NCBI GenBank assembly: GCA_035530615.1
Contig: DATKUL010000001.1
Coordinates: 124,001 to 188,000 of the forward strand
DNA length: 64,000 nucleotides
Direction: 5' to 3'
Source of the DNA: Candidatus Paceibacterota bacterium
GTDB taxonomy: Bacteria > Actinomycetota > Actinomycetes > Nanopelagicales > Nanopelagicaceae
Shown here: positions 18,592 through 27,421 of the stretch, piece by piece
How positions within the stretch are numbered: the first letter of the stretch is position 1
Layout: every line of letters begins with the position of its first letter
Program-made: the position numbers and the translations under genes
The notes under the pieces: generated by a model
What the model saw: only the letters and a program-made list of their open reading frames with translations
Told to the model about the DNA's origin: nothing
Database searches by the model: none

Positions 18592-19724
18592 TGATCTTCC
18601 ACCCGGATAATAGGTTTATAAACTCTGGGAACACGTGGTCCAATACGGGTAACAATTTCATAATTGATGCTCTGACTTGCGTGGCCCCAGTCATCGGCGG
18701 TGTACTCGCCGGCATCACCTGAACCAAAGATCGTGACCCACTCTCCCGCCTCAGCAGTCGAATCCGCCCCAAGATCAACGACAAATTGATCCATGGACAC
18801 CCGGCCGATAATAGGCGCCCTTCTTCCATCGTGAAAGACGCCAGCATTCTTGGCAATTCTGGGGATTCCGTCGGCATATCCCATCGCGATAACTCCAAGC
18901 TTTGTATCTTTTTCCGTACGCGCCGTTGCCCCATAACCAACTGGTGTTTCCGATAACACGTCTTTAACAAGATGAATTTTTGCCCTTAATGTCATCGCTG
19001 GTTTCAATCCTAAATCTTTAGAAGTACCAAGATGCTCAAGATCAGGAGTCAAACCGTACATTGCGATCCCGGTTCGTACCATGTCGAAGTGCGATGCGGC
19101 ATCTATCAGGCTGGCTGCCGAGTTAGAGAGATGGTGAATCGCAGGTTCAATTCCTATCTCATTGAGATCGTCTGACATCTCTATAAAACGCTTGAGTTGA
19201 AGCGAATTTTGAAGTTCTCCGGGTTCATCGGCACGGGCAAAATGCGAAAAGAGACCAACCACTTCTACTTCATCTCTTGAAATAGTAAGCAAGTCAAGAA
19301 ATGACTGCCACTCATAGAGAAATCCTCCTCGAGTCATTCCTGTATCGACCTCGATGTGAATCCGTGCGCGTTTGTTGAGATGCCGACTTGCAACGCAAAT
19401 TTCTTGAAAGATCGCGATGGAGGGGACCGCCAAATCAATATCGCCCGCTATTGCGCTTTGGTAATTCGATCCGGGTGGAACTAGCCAAGCAAGAATGGGG
19501 ATTGCAATCTCAGCGCTTCGCAACGCGAGAGCCTCCTCAAGAAGTGCAACACCTAACCATGAGGCACCTGCAGTTACGGCCGCTCTCGAAACCGGAACTA
19601 ATCCGTGGCCGTAAGCATCCGCCTTTACTACCGCCATAACGGCTACACCCGCGTGCTGCTGCAATAAGTGAAGGTTGTGACTAATTGCAGAAAGGTCGAC
19701 CTCGACTTGCGCGCGATTGCCCAT
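18588..19724 (-). CDS. alr: Alanine racemase
   Basis: This 378-residue PLP enzyme interconverts L- and D-alanine for peptidoglycan. VVKADAYGHG holds the PLP lysine (Lys-34), and PVGYGAT holds the catalytic tyrosine of the C-terminal domain. GRVSMDQFVVDLG near residue 310 is the usual substrate-site region. Length is normal. Its ATG overlaps the acpS stop (TAATG), and its own stop overlaps the livG start. In related genomes the next gene is usually tsaE, which here is displaced by more than 6 kb. Confidence 0.96.
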   Translation of the reverse strand: MGNRAQVEVDLSAISHNLHLLQQHAGVAVMAVVKADAYGHGLVPVSRAAVTAGASWLGVALLEEALALRSAEIAIPILAWLVPPGSNYQSAIAGDIDLAVPSIAIFQEICVASRHLNKRARIHIEVDTGMTRGGFLYEWQSFLDLLTISRDEVEVVGLFSHFARADEPGELQNSLQLKRFIEMSDDLNEIGIEPAIHHLSNSAASLIDAASHFDMVRTGIAMYGLTPDLEHLGTSKDLGLKPAMTLRAKIHLVKDVLSETPVGYGATARTEKDTKLGVIAMGYADGIPRIAKNAGVFHDGRRAPIIGRVSMDQFVVDLGADSTAEAGEWVTIFGSGDAGEYTADDWGHASQSINYEIVTRIGPRVPRVYKPIIRVEDQ

Positions 19725-20068
19725 TACAGTCGTTCGACAATCACGATAGCGGAGGCAATGCCAGAGTCGTGGGAGATTGAAAGGTGCACGCTAGCTCCAT
19801 CAATGATCTCGGCGATCTCACCTCGGAAAAGAAAGACGGGCTTACCGGTCTCAAGATTGATTACTTCTGCGTCCAGCCAGAGGAGACCTTTGCCTGCATT
19901 GAGCGCCTTTGCCAGAGCCTCCTTTGCGGCAAAGCGTGCCGCCAACGAGGAGATGGACTTGCTCTGCTCCGCTTGCGTAAACAGGCGATCAATGAGGCCG
20001 GGGGTTCTTTCGAGTGACTGAGCGAACCTCTCAATATTTACTACATCAATACCGATGCCCTCGATCAT
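19724..20068 (-). CDS. acpS: Holo-[acyl-carrier-protein] synthase
   Basis: This 114-residue enzyme transfers 4'-phosphopantetheine from coenzyme A to acyl carrier protein. MIEGIGIDVVNIERF carries the metal-binding Asp-8, and RFAAKEALAKAL carries the second ligand, Glu-50. Size and motifs match the AcpS type. The position between cell-wall genes and alr is typical of actinobacteria. NnrE/NnrD, which often sits next to acpS, is absent here. Confidence 0.95.
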   Translation of the reverse strand: MIEGIGIDVVNIERFAQSLERTPGLIDRLFTQAEQSKSISSLAARFAAKEALAKALNAGKGLLWLDAEVINLETGKPVFLFRGEIAEIIDGASVHLSISHDSGIASAIVIVERL

Positions 20069-20082
20069 GCACCAATACTAAG

Positions 20083-20751
20083 TCAGGAAGGTTGTCTTTC
20101 AGAAGGAAAATATCGATCTATAGCAATTATTAATACCAGCAGAGAGCCACCAATGAAGAGGCCGCCGATCAGGTCCGAGAACCAGTGGGTGGTTCGGATC
20201 AACGAAACGATGCAGACGGTCATGGTGATGACACCGACCATGATTGCCAGCACTTGGCCATGAAACACCTCGCGGTGCGTGTACCGATAAATCAAGTAAG
20301 CGAGCACGCCCCATGAGAGAAGTGCGTTAGAAGCATGCCCGCTGGGATAAGACATGCCGCCCGCATGTATGAGATCAATATTGAGGCGGGGCTTGGTGCG
20401 CCCTATTGCTAGTTTTGAAACGCCTACAACAAAGTTGAGTGATAGTAGTGCAAGTATTGCGAGGTTGAGGGGGCGCCAAGATTTAAATTGGCGCGAGATA
20501 AGAATCGCCGCGATTATGAGAATAGTTCCGGTCAAACCGCGCAGACCCAAATTATCCAGTTTGCGAAGTGCGAAGTCGGCAAAACCGCCAAATCGATATC
20601 TTTGCGCCTCCGCGATTTTTGCATCTACATCAATGAGAGGGCCATTCGACATCACTTGTTGAGTGACAATGAGAAAACCGACAAAAAGCAGCCCCGACCA
20701 ACGAAGTGCTCGACCCATCTGTTGCCGACGAAGACCCACCTGCATGATCAT
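20083..20751 (-). CDS. PAP2-family membrane phosphatase
   Basis: This 222-residue protein has about six hydrophobic segments and the three PAP2 phosphatase motifs. Motif 1 is KLAIGRTKP (residues 113-121, with Lys in place of the usual final Arg), motif 2 is PSGH (136-139) and motif 3 is RTTHWFSD (Arg-186, His-189, Asp-193). Members dephosphorylate lipid phosphates such as undecaprenyl pyrophosphate or phosphatidic acid at the outer face of the membrane. The surrounding peptidoglycan-precursor genes favour a role in undecaprenyl carrier recycling. It starts immediately after the glmS stop. Confidence 0.85.
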   Translation of the reverse strand: MIMQVGLRRQQMGRALRWSGLLFVGFLIVTQQVMSNGPLIDVDAKIAEAQRYRFGGFADFALRKLDNLGLRGLTGTILIIAAILISRQFKSWRPLNLAILALLSLNFVVGVSKLAIGRTKPRLNIDLIHAGGMSYPSGHASNALLSWGVLAYLIYRYTHREVFHGQVLAIMVGVITMTVCIVSLIRTTHWFSDLIGGLFIGGSLLVLIIAIDRYFPSERQPS

Positions 20752-22590
20752 TTATTCGACAGTCACCGATTTTGCAAGATTACGCGGTTGATCCACATCA
20801 TTGCCCCGTGTGACGGCCATTTCGTATGCAAAGACTTGTAGTGGCACCGTTGCCAAAATTGGCTGAAGCAAAGGTAGTGATCCTGGAATGCGAATGATGT
20901 GAGCCGCTCCTGTAACTTCGGCCTTCTCCTCGGCAATGACGATCACCTTCGCGCCGCGAGCCTTGACCTCTTGCACATTACTAAGCATCTTCTCGTCCAA
21001 ACCATGCTCGTGGCCGAAAGGAAGAATGGCGATAACCGGTGTGCCCTCTTCGATCAGAGCAATCGGCCCGTGCTTCAACTCACCTCCGGCAAAGCCTTCG
21101 GCATGCATATATGCAAGTTCCTTAAGCTTGAGTGCCCCTTCAAGGGCAACCGGGAAGCCGACGTTTCGGCCGAGAAAGAGAACTGAAGTTGACTGTGCGA
21201 AAGTGCGAGTGAGCTCACGCAAAGGCTCGACTGTTTCCAAAATTTGCTCGATTTTTGAAGGCAACTCGGTCATTTCATCGAAAATTGATCGGACCTCTTC
21301 TCCCGACATCACCCCGCGCATCTGAGCCAGGTAAAGACCAATGAGATAGACGGCGATAACCTGCGTTAAAAATGCCTTTGTCGATGCAACGGCGATCTCA
21401 GGTCCTGCGTGCGTATACAGAACCGCATCGGATTCGCGCGGAATGGTCGAACTATTTGTATTACAGACTGCAAGAATTCGCGCGCCCCCAGCTTTCGCAT
21501 GGCGTAGAGCCATCAACGTGTCCATAGTCTCCCCAGATTGCGAGATCGCAATTACCAGCGTTTGGGAGTCGATCAAAGGGTCGCGATAACGAAATTCACT
21601 GGCAAGTTCTACTTCTACGATAATGTTTGCCCACTTCTCAATCGCGTACTTCGCGAGCATTCCCGCGTGATAAGCAGTACCGCAGGCAAGAACCACTATC
21701 TTCTTCAGATTCTTAATTTCCTCACTTGTCAAATGAAGTTCGTCTAGAACAATTTCATTATTTTCGTTTAAGCGACCAAGTAAGGTATCCGCAACGGCCT
21801 TAGGTTGCTCGAAAATTTCCTTGAGCATAAAATGGTTAAAACCGCCTTTTTGTGCGGCGCTTGAATCCCAGGTGATCTCGTACTCCCGTGGCTTAAGAAC
21901 CACGCCTTCAAGATCGGTAACAATGATTCCTTCGGGAGTTATCGTTACGACTTCATCCTGACCCAATTCGACCGCACGCTTGGTGTAGTCAATAAATGCA
22001 GCCACATCGGATGCCAGGAAATTCTCGCCATTGCCCAAACCAACCACCAGAGGAGAATTCCTTCTAACGCCGACGATCACATTCGGTGCATCGGCGTGCA
22101 TAGCTAGGAGAGTAAAAGAACCACGTAAATACTGCACTGCTTGACGCATGGCCGCAGATAGATCTCCATTATGTGATTTGCGAAGGTCGCTCAGCAGATG
22201 CGCGACCGACTCTGTGTCAGTTTCGGATTCGAATTTGTGACCCTTGGATTCGAGATCTACACGAAGTTGCGTGTAGTTCTCAATGATTCCGTTGTGAATG
22301 ACAGCAAGCTTGCCCTCGTTGTCCAAATGCGGATGTGCATTGCGGTCAGTTGGTCCACCATGTGTGGCCCACCGAGTATGACCAATTCCGCTATGGACTA
22401 CCGGAAGGGTTCCGTTAAGTGCCGCCTCGAGATTCGATAGTTTGCCAGCTTTTTTTTCTACATATAACTTGCCTGCGGTTCCAAGAGCGATTCCAGCGGA
22501 GTCATACCCGCGATACTCAAGACGACGCAGTCCCTCGATAAGTGGTGTGATGGCAGATTGCGGTCCTGTGTAACCCACAATTCCACACAT
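20752..22590 (-). CDS. glmS: Glutamine-fructose-6-phosphate aminotransferase (isomerizing) GlmS
   Basis: This 612-residue enzyme makes glucosamine-6-phosphate from fructose-6-phosphate and glutamine, the first step to UDP-GlcNAc. MCGIVGYTG supplies the N-terminal catalytic Cys of the glutaminase domain. Two SIS domains follow, with ISQSGETMDTL and GPEIAVASTKAFLTQ, and the C-terminus ends RNLAKSVTVE as usual. It lies three bases after glmM. There is no room for a glmS ribozyme upstream, so regulation must come from the shared transcript. Confidence 0.97.
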   Translation of the reverse strand: MCGIVGYTGPQSAITPLIEGLRRLEYRGYDSAGIALGTAGKLYVEKKAGKLSNLEAALNGTLPVVHSGIGHTRWATHGGPTDRNAHPHLDNEGKLAVIHNGIIENYTQLRVDLESKGHKFESETDTESVAHLLSDLRKSHNGDLSAAMRQAVQYLRGSFTLLAMHADAPNVIVGVRRNSPLVVGLGNGENFLASDVAAFIDYTKRAVELGQDEVVTITPEGIIVTDLEGVVLKPREYEITWDSSAAQKGGFNHFMLKEIFEQPKAVADTLLGRLNENNEIVLDELHLTSEEIKNLKKIVVLACGTAYHAGMLAKYAIEKWANIIVEVELASEFRYRDPLIDSQTLVIAISQSGETMDTLMALRHAKAGGARILAVCNTNSSTIPRESDAVLYTHAGPEIAVASTKAFLTQVIAVYLIGLYLAQMRGVMSGEEVRSIFDEMTELPSKIEQILETVEPLRELTRTFAQSTSVLFLGRNVGFPVALEGALKLKELAYMHAEGFAGGELKHGPIALIEEGTPVIAILPFGHEHGLDEKMLSNVQEVKARGAKVIVIAEEKAEVTGAAHIIRIPGSLPLLQPILATVPLQVFAYEMAVTRGNDVDQPRNLAKSVTVE

Positions 22591-22593
22591 GGT

Positions 22594-23934
22594 TTACCCC
22601 AATTCCTGCTGCACGACCTCGGCAAGCGATGTTGCAATAGTAGAGGCAACGCTATCACTTGAGGCTTCGACCATCACGCGAATTAATGGTTCAGTTCCCG
22701 ATGGGCGCAGCAAAACGCGACCGCTTTCGCCCAATTCGGCTTCAGCCGCACGAATCGCATTTTGAATGGCCGTGGATGCTGACAGTTTTTCCTTTGCAAC
22801 ATCTCTAACATTTATCAGAACCTGTGGAAATTTAGTCATTGCACTTGCCAACTCGTTGGCACTCTTACCGGATCGCTTTAATTCTTGCAGCAAGGTAAGA
22901 GCAGTAAGAACTCCATCGCCGGTGTTGGCGAAGTGTTTCAAAATAACGTGTCCGGATTGCTCACCGCCGAGTGTGCAATCAGAGTCGATGAGTCTTTCCA
23001 ATATATACCGATCCCCCACAGGCGTCGTGATGACATCGATTTGAGCTTCCTTCATCGCCTTCATAAAACCCAAGTTGCTCATAACCGTGCCCACAACACA
23101 ATTGCTCTTGAGTAAGCCGCGCTCTTTCAAACCTATTGCCAGAATCGTCATGATCTGATCGCCATCGATGATATTTCCGTGTGCATCAATCGCTAAGCAA
23201 CGATCGGCATCTCCATCATGTGCAATGCCGATATCAGCTGAAGTTTCAATAACTTTCTCACGCAGTGACTCCATATGGGTAGAACCGCAATTCTCATTGA
23301 TGTTCCAACCGTTTGGGTAATCCGAAATTGCAATCACTTCTGCACCAGCACGGCGCAGAGCCTCAGGAGCTACATAGGAAGATGCGCCATTTGCGCAGTC
23401 AACAACGACTTTCAATCCATCAAGCTGAGTATCAACGGTAGAAAGTAGGTGATTCAAGTACCGCTCTGCCGCTGTGTCATCGTTTATCGCGCGCCCAACA
23501 TCTTTGCCGATGGGACGCTTCCATGGCTCACGAAGGCGACCTTCAATCGCCGCCTCCAGTGAATCATCTAGTTTTCCACCACCCCGGGCAAATATCTTGA
23601 TCCCGTTATCGGGCATCGGATTGTGAGAGGCGCTGATCACCACGCCAAGATCTGCACCACTATCGGCCACCAAAAAAGCGATTGCGGGAGTCGGTAAAAT
23701 ACCAACTCGGTAAACATCAACACCCGCACTGGTCAATCCAGCGACAATTGCTGCCTCAAGAAATTCTCCAGATGCACGTGAATCCTGACCGACTATTGCA
23801 CGCGGACGAGTTTTGGTTGAGCCCAAACTTTCTACAAGAATGTGGGCAGCGGCAACCGCAACGTCAAGCGCCAACTCAGCGGTGATATCTCGATTGGCTA
23901 AGCCACGAATACCATCGGTGCCAAAGAGCGCCAT
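22594..23934 (-). CDS. glmM: Phosphoglucosamine mutase GlmM
   Basis: This 446-residue mutase converts glucosamine-6-phosphate to glucosamine-1-phosphate. MALFGTDGIRG is the family start. VVISASHNPMPDNG holds the phosphoserine near residue 103, HDGDADRC holds the Mg ligands, and RPSGTEPLIRVMVE is the phosphate-binding loop near the C-terminus. It sits 29 bases after rpsI and 3 bases before glmS, so wall-precursor genes ride on the ribosomal protein transcript. Confidence 0.97.
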   Translation of the reverse strand: MALFGTDGIRGLANRDITAELALDVAVAAAHILVESLGSTKTRPRAIVGQDSRASGEFLEAAIVAGLTSAGVDVYRVGILPTPAIAFLVADSGADLGVVISASHNPMPDNGIKIFARGGGKLDDSLEAAIEGRLREPWKRPIGKDVGRAINDDTAAERYLNHLLSTVDTQLDGLKVVVDCANGASSYVAPEALRRAGAEVIAISDYPNGWNINENCGSTHMESLREKVIETSADIGIAHDGDADRCLAIDAHGNIIDGDQIMTILAIGLKERGLLKSNCVVGTVMSNLGFMKAMKEAQIDVITTPVGDRYILERLIDSDCTLGGEQSGHVILKHFANTGDGVLTALTLLQELKRSGKSANELASAMTKFPQVLINVRDVAKEKLSASTAIQNAIRAAEAELGESGRVLLRPSGTEPLIRVMVEASSDSVASTIATSLAEVVQQELG

Positions 23935-23963
23935 ATTCGCGGACTAAATATCGCGGATGTGAA

Positions 23964-24455
23964 TTAACGCTTGCTGTACTGCGAGCGCTTACGAGCCTTC
24001 TTTAGACCATACTTCTTACGCTCAATGACGCGAGCGTCACGAGTAAGAAAGCCGGCCTTCTTGAGTGCTGGGCGATGCGCTTCTTCATCAATTTGGTTGA
24101 GCGCGCGCGCAACACCTAAGCGAAGTGCACCGGCCTGACCAGATACTCCTCCACCATCGATACGTGCAAATACGTCATAACCATTCTCTGCACCAACGGT
24201 ACGGAATGGTTCGGAAATCAATTGTTGGTGGACCTTGTTTGGGAAGTACACATCAAGTGCCTTACCGTTTACTACCCAGCGACCTGTGCCTGGTACCAGA
24301 CGTACGCGAGCAACTGCTTCTTTACGACGGCCTGTTCCACCACCTGGTGACTTGATTGCAGGGCGGTTGGTTGCCGCGGCAGGAGTCGAAGAAGTATATG
24401 AAGTAGGAACTTCAGTCTCGTCTAGATCATCAATTACGTTGTTATCAGACATCAT
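23964..24455 (-). CDS. rpsI: 30S ribosomal protein S9
   Basis: This 163-residue protein has a ~40-residue acidic, Thr/Ala-rich N-terminal extension ([11 protein letters not shown]) before the conserved [13 protein letters not shown] core, as is common in actinobacteria. The C-terminal [12 protein letters not shown] tail reaches the decoding site and P-site tRNA. It follows rplM by 13 bases in the standard L13-S9 pair. Confidence 0.96.
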   Translation of the reverse strand: MMSDNNVIDDLDETEVPTSYTSSTPAAATNRPAIKSPGGGTGRRKEAVARVRLVPGTGRWVVNGKALDVYFPNKVHQQLISEPFRTVGAENGYDVFARIDGGGVSGQAGALRLGVARALNQIDEEAHRPALKKAGFLTRDARVIERKKYGLKKARKRSQYSKR

Positions 24456-24468
24456 TTATTCGTTTCCT

Positions 24469-24921
24469 CTACTTAATGATCTGTGAAACTTGCTCGAAGA
24501 CATATGGGGTTGGTGCTTGTGCTGCATGTGGATGTTCGGCGCCGGCATAAACCTTGAGCTTGCTACCAACTGCACGTCCAAGCGTGTTCTTGGGCAACAT
24601 GCCCTTAATTGCCTTCTCGACCGCGCGGGTTGGGTGCTTAACCAAGAGGTCGCCATACACGGTCGACGTTAGGCCGCCTGGGAAACCAGAGTGTTGGTGC
24701 GCAAACTTCTGAGTTGTCTTTGAACCGGAGAGTGCAATCTTCTCTGCATTAATAACGATGACAAAGTCACCCATATCCATGTGAGGAGCGAAGGTTGGCT
24801 TGTGCTTGCCACGCAACAGCGCGGCCGCATGAGTAGCTAAGCGACCCAATACAACGCCTTCGGCGTCGATGACGTGCCACTTACGCACTGCATCGCCAGG
24901 CTTTGGACTATATGTACGCAC
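24469..24921 (-). CDS. rplM: 50S ribosomal protein L13
   Basis: This 150-residue protein carries the L13 core [31 protein letters not shown] and a GMLPKN loop. The start codon is GTG at 24921, within the expected [10 protein letters not shown] opening. It heads the rplM-rpsI-glmM-glmS-acpS-alr transcript. A promoter candidate with TTGACC and TACCCT boxes lies about 65-95 bases upstream. Confidence 0.96.
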   Translation of the reverse strand: MRTYSPKPGDAVRKWHVIDAEGVVLGRLATHAAALLRGKHKPTFAPHMDMGDFVIVINAEKIALSGSKTTQKFAHQHSGFPGGLTSTVYGDLLVKHPTRAVEKAIKGMLPKNTLGRAVGSKLKVYAGAEHPHAAQAPTPYVFEQVSQIIK

Positions 24922-24985
24922 GCTCTTGCCCTCGCTTCTACTTAATGACTTTTTCCATACGGCGCCCTCGTAGCGCAGGAGAGTA

Positions 24986-25015
24986 AGGGTACCTGTGTGG
25001 GTGTAGGTGGGTCAA
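24986..25015 (-). promoter_or_regulatory. rplM promoter candidate
   Basis: On the minus strand, TTGACC (25015-25010) and TACCCT (24991-24986) are separated by 18 bases. The same boxes and spacing appear upstream of rpsL (TTGACC-N18-TACGCT) and, with a 17-base spacer, upstream of groES, which raises confidence in all three. It overlaps the gene-poor end of the neighbouring barrel-protein gene. Confidence 0.6.
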
Positions 25016-25024
25016 AACAGGGAT

Positions 25025-26044
25025 TTATGGGCCCGAGAGACTGGTTTTGAGAGCCTGTTGAGCCGTAGAGAGCATGGAAATCGTCGATTCTGCGCCCTGA
25101 TTCAAGTTAGGACCTCGATCGTGGAGTCCGTCATAGCCTCCTCCGGTCTCAGGATCAAACATCGCAACGCCTCTGTCATTATTTCCTAGGAACCAGCTCC
25201 AAGCCAGTTGGACTTTCTCCGCCCAGCGCGCCTCTCCGGTGACTTGAAATGCCCTAGCGCATGCGTCTGCAATTGCTGCGATTTCAATCGGTTGCTGATC
25301 AAAGCTCATTCCCCCGTCATCTCCACGCCCATCAACTGGAGTCACGGAAAAATGGCCCGAACTCATCTCTATATCAAGCAGGAACTCCAGCATGGAAATT
25401 CCTTGGGCCAACGTTGGTGCGTCACCTAGTACCCATCCAATAAGTATGACCGCCTCGGCAACAGAGCCGTTGCTATAACTCAACCGCTTCTCCGGCCAGA
25501 TCCAATGTGTAGAGCTCGAGCGCGCCAATCGTTTCCGAGCTCCCTTTAAAACGCTTAGTGCATCGGAATTGTCTGGGTAGGCGAGCAGTAATTCGCCAGC
25601 ACCTAAACTCGCAAAAGAGAGCGACTTCAAATCAGGTGACGTAGTTCTAGCAAGCGTGTGAAATCCTTCAACTGCTCGAAGGCGTTGACCTGCTAGAGGC
25701 GCATGGGCAGCGGCAAATCCAAGTCCCCACATCGCCCGCCCCCACCAATCACCCCTGCCAGGTTGGTCCGCCCAATTTCCTTCTGAATCCATCCGGTTGT
25801 GGCAACCACCATCTTCAGAAACCGCTCTCAGTGTGAAATCCAAATAGAGTTCGAGCATCGCAAGTTCTATTGAATCAAGTTCTGGTTCGCGACAGAGCAA
25901 AATTAATCCTCGCGCAACATCATCAACACAGTATCCATGTTCGGGACGAGGCACATCCAGGAGTGCGTGTTCCTGTAGTCCAAATTTCGTAGTGAGACGC
26001 TTGAGGTGCAAGAACGTTGGCCGAGGAAATGTCTGACCAATCAT
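25025..26044 (-). CDS. Predicted (alpha/alpha)-barrel glycosidase-like protein
   Basis: This 339-residue soluble protein has no signal peptide. It shows repeated helical hairpins with Trp/Asp-rich motifs (GYCVDDVARGL, QPGRGDWWGRAMWGLGFA, WIWPEKRLSYSNG, MFDPETGGGYDGL), the look of an (alpha/alpha)6 toroid glycoside hydrolase or epimerase. I cannot assign a family. Its start overlaps the glycosyltransferase stop by four bases, so the two are made together. With the divergent GH130 gene and the phosphomannomutase-like gene it probably acts on a cytoplasmic oligosaccharide. Confidence 0.65.
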   Translation of the reverse strand: MIGQTFPRPTFLHLKRLTTKFGLQEHALLDVPRPEHGYCVDDVARGLILLCREPELDSIELAMLELYLDFTLRAVSEDGGCHNRMDSEGNWADQPGRGDWWGRAMWGLGFAAAHAPLAGQRLRAVEGFHTLARTTSPDLKSLSFASLGAGELLLAYPDNSDALSVLKGARKRLARSSSTHWIWPEKRLSYSNGSVAEAVILIGWVLGDAPTLAQGISMLEFLLDIEMSSGHFSVTPVDGRGDDGGMSFDQQPIEIAAIADACARAFQVTGEARWAEKVQLAWSWFLGNNDRGVAMFDPETGGGYDGLHDRGPNLNQGAESTISMLSTAQQALKTSLSGP

Positions 26045-27177
26045 GCTGCAGCCTCCGCCCGAATCAACGCCCTTGCAAGTTTCACATATCGAGCGGCAAC
26101 AGATGGCCAGAGAAGTTCGGCGCCAATTTCTTTTGCGCGCTGCGAGAACGCGGTAGCAGCAGCAGGATCTTGGATAATAACTCGGAGTGCTTGTGCAATC
26201 GCATCTGGATCATGGTGCGGTACAACTATTCCCACGTCATCTCCAAGAAGTTCAATGGCATGAGGAAAATTCGTTGCAACCACCGGGCGACCGGCTGTAA
26301 CCGCTTCAATAAGGACACCAGAAGTCATTTGCTCAGTTGAGTCATACGGGAGTAAGACCACAGATGCGGATGCGACGAGGACCGCGAGTTCGCCGTCACT
26401 CAAATAATCAGCATTGAGTTCTACTACGTCAGTCAGGTTGAGTTTCCCAATGCGCCGCCGAAGGCTCTCTCGGTACGCCTCCCCTTCGTTTTCAAGAACT
26501 TTAGGGTGCGTACGCCCAGCCACGAGATAGCGAGGAGCAGGCTCCAGGTCGCGAAGTCTGTCCATCGCGTCAATTCCCCATTCGATTCCTTTGCCAGGTC
26601 CGATCAATCCCCACGTAAGAATCAGTGGCCGACTGGCAAGATCTTCGGCCATTACATCCGGAAAAGCAGGAGCGCCATGAGGCAGGACAAAAATCTTGGA
26701 GGGTTCGACGCAATATTTTGAGACCAGCAGATCACGCGCAGTATTGCTCATCGTCACCACAGCTGAGGCGCTTTTAGTTAACTGCGTGAAAACTATCCGT
26801 TGATGCCATGTGGGAGTGATTAGGACCGTATGTACCACAACGATCGAGGGAATCCGCAAGCCTTTAAGGATGTCGAGAACCTCGTCACCGTCCACTCCAC
26901 CGTAAATACCAAATTCGTGTTGAATCACCGCAATGTCCATCGCGTTGAGTGCGGCGACCGCACTGGCGAGTGATTCAGAATTGCCCGCATGAAGAGTCCT
27001 AAGAATTTCAGGACTTACCGAACGTTCAGGCTCATTTGCGCCCTTATCTACTAGGCGCACTACCGAGGTTGTATGTCGTCCAAGATCACGTATTGCACTC
27101 ATGAGTGAGTTGCTAAAAGTGGCAATGCCACAGTGCGTCGGTGGATACGTACTGACGAATCCGAATCGAATACTCAT
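26041..27177 (-). CDS. Family 4-type glycosyltransferase
   Basis: This 378-residue protein has two Rossmann-type halves. The C-terminal half shows WGLIGPGKGIEWGIDAM and the retaining GT4 donor-site pattern EQMTSGVLIEAVTAGRPVVAT (the E-x7-E motif). The N-terminal half has FGFVSTYPPTHCGIATF and IQHEFGIYGG, typical of mannosyl- or glucosyl-transferases that build oligosaccharides. Donor and acceptor are not known. There are no membrane segments. It is transcribed away from the GH130 gene across a 244-base region. Confidence 0.85.
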   Translation of the reverse strand: MSIRFGFVSTYPPTHCGIATFSNSLMSAIRDLGRHTTSVVRLVDKGANEPERSVSPEILRTLHAGNSESLASAVAALNAMDIAVIQHEFGIYGGVDGDEVLDILKGLRIPSIVVVHTVLITPTWHQRIVFTQLTKSASAVVTMSNTARDLLVSKYCVEPSKIFVLPHGAPAFPDVMAEDLASRPLILTWGLIGPGKGIEWGIDAMDRLRDLEPAPRYLVAGRTHPKVLENEGEAYRESLRRRIGKLNLTDVVELNADYLSDGELAVLVASASVVLLPYDSTEQMTSGVLIEAVTAGRPVVATNFPHAIELLGDDVGIVVPHHDPDAIAQALRVIIQDPAAATAFSQRAKEIGAELLWPSVAARYVKLARALIRAEAAA

Positions 27178-27295
27178 GTTGGACGCCTTTCAGAGGATAG
27201 AGTCACCTTCCAGAACGCCGCGGTTTAGATATTCCCCCGCATTCAGTAACTTTTTGATACTAGACCTGCAATCTTCATTCTGGCTATTACGATCA

Positions 27296-27345
27296 AGCGT
27301 GCAACGACAACTCGCAGGAGTTACACAGAATCATGAGCGTGCAAC
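27296..27345. repeat. Direct repeat AGCGTGCAAC x2 in the GT4/GH130 promoter region
   Basis: AGCGTGCAAC occurs at 27296-27305 and 27336-27345, exactly 40 bases apart, close to four helical turns, so both copies would face the same side of the DNA. The copies lie in the divergent region between the glycosyltransferase and GH130 genes. No repressor gene is adjacent. Confidence 0.55.
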
Positions 27346-27421
27346 ATTCTTTTTCACAGCCAATCGCTGAGAACTCGACTCACCTACGCAGTAAGGTGGA
27401 AGTAACGAGAGGCAGATGCTC

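Noticed and set aside
22591-22593. glmS ribozyme or riboswitch upstream of glmS
   Set aside because: glmM ends three bases before glmS, so there is no space for a leader ribozyme.
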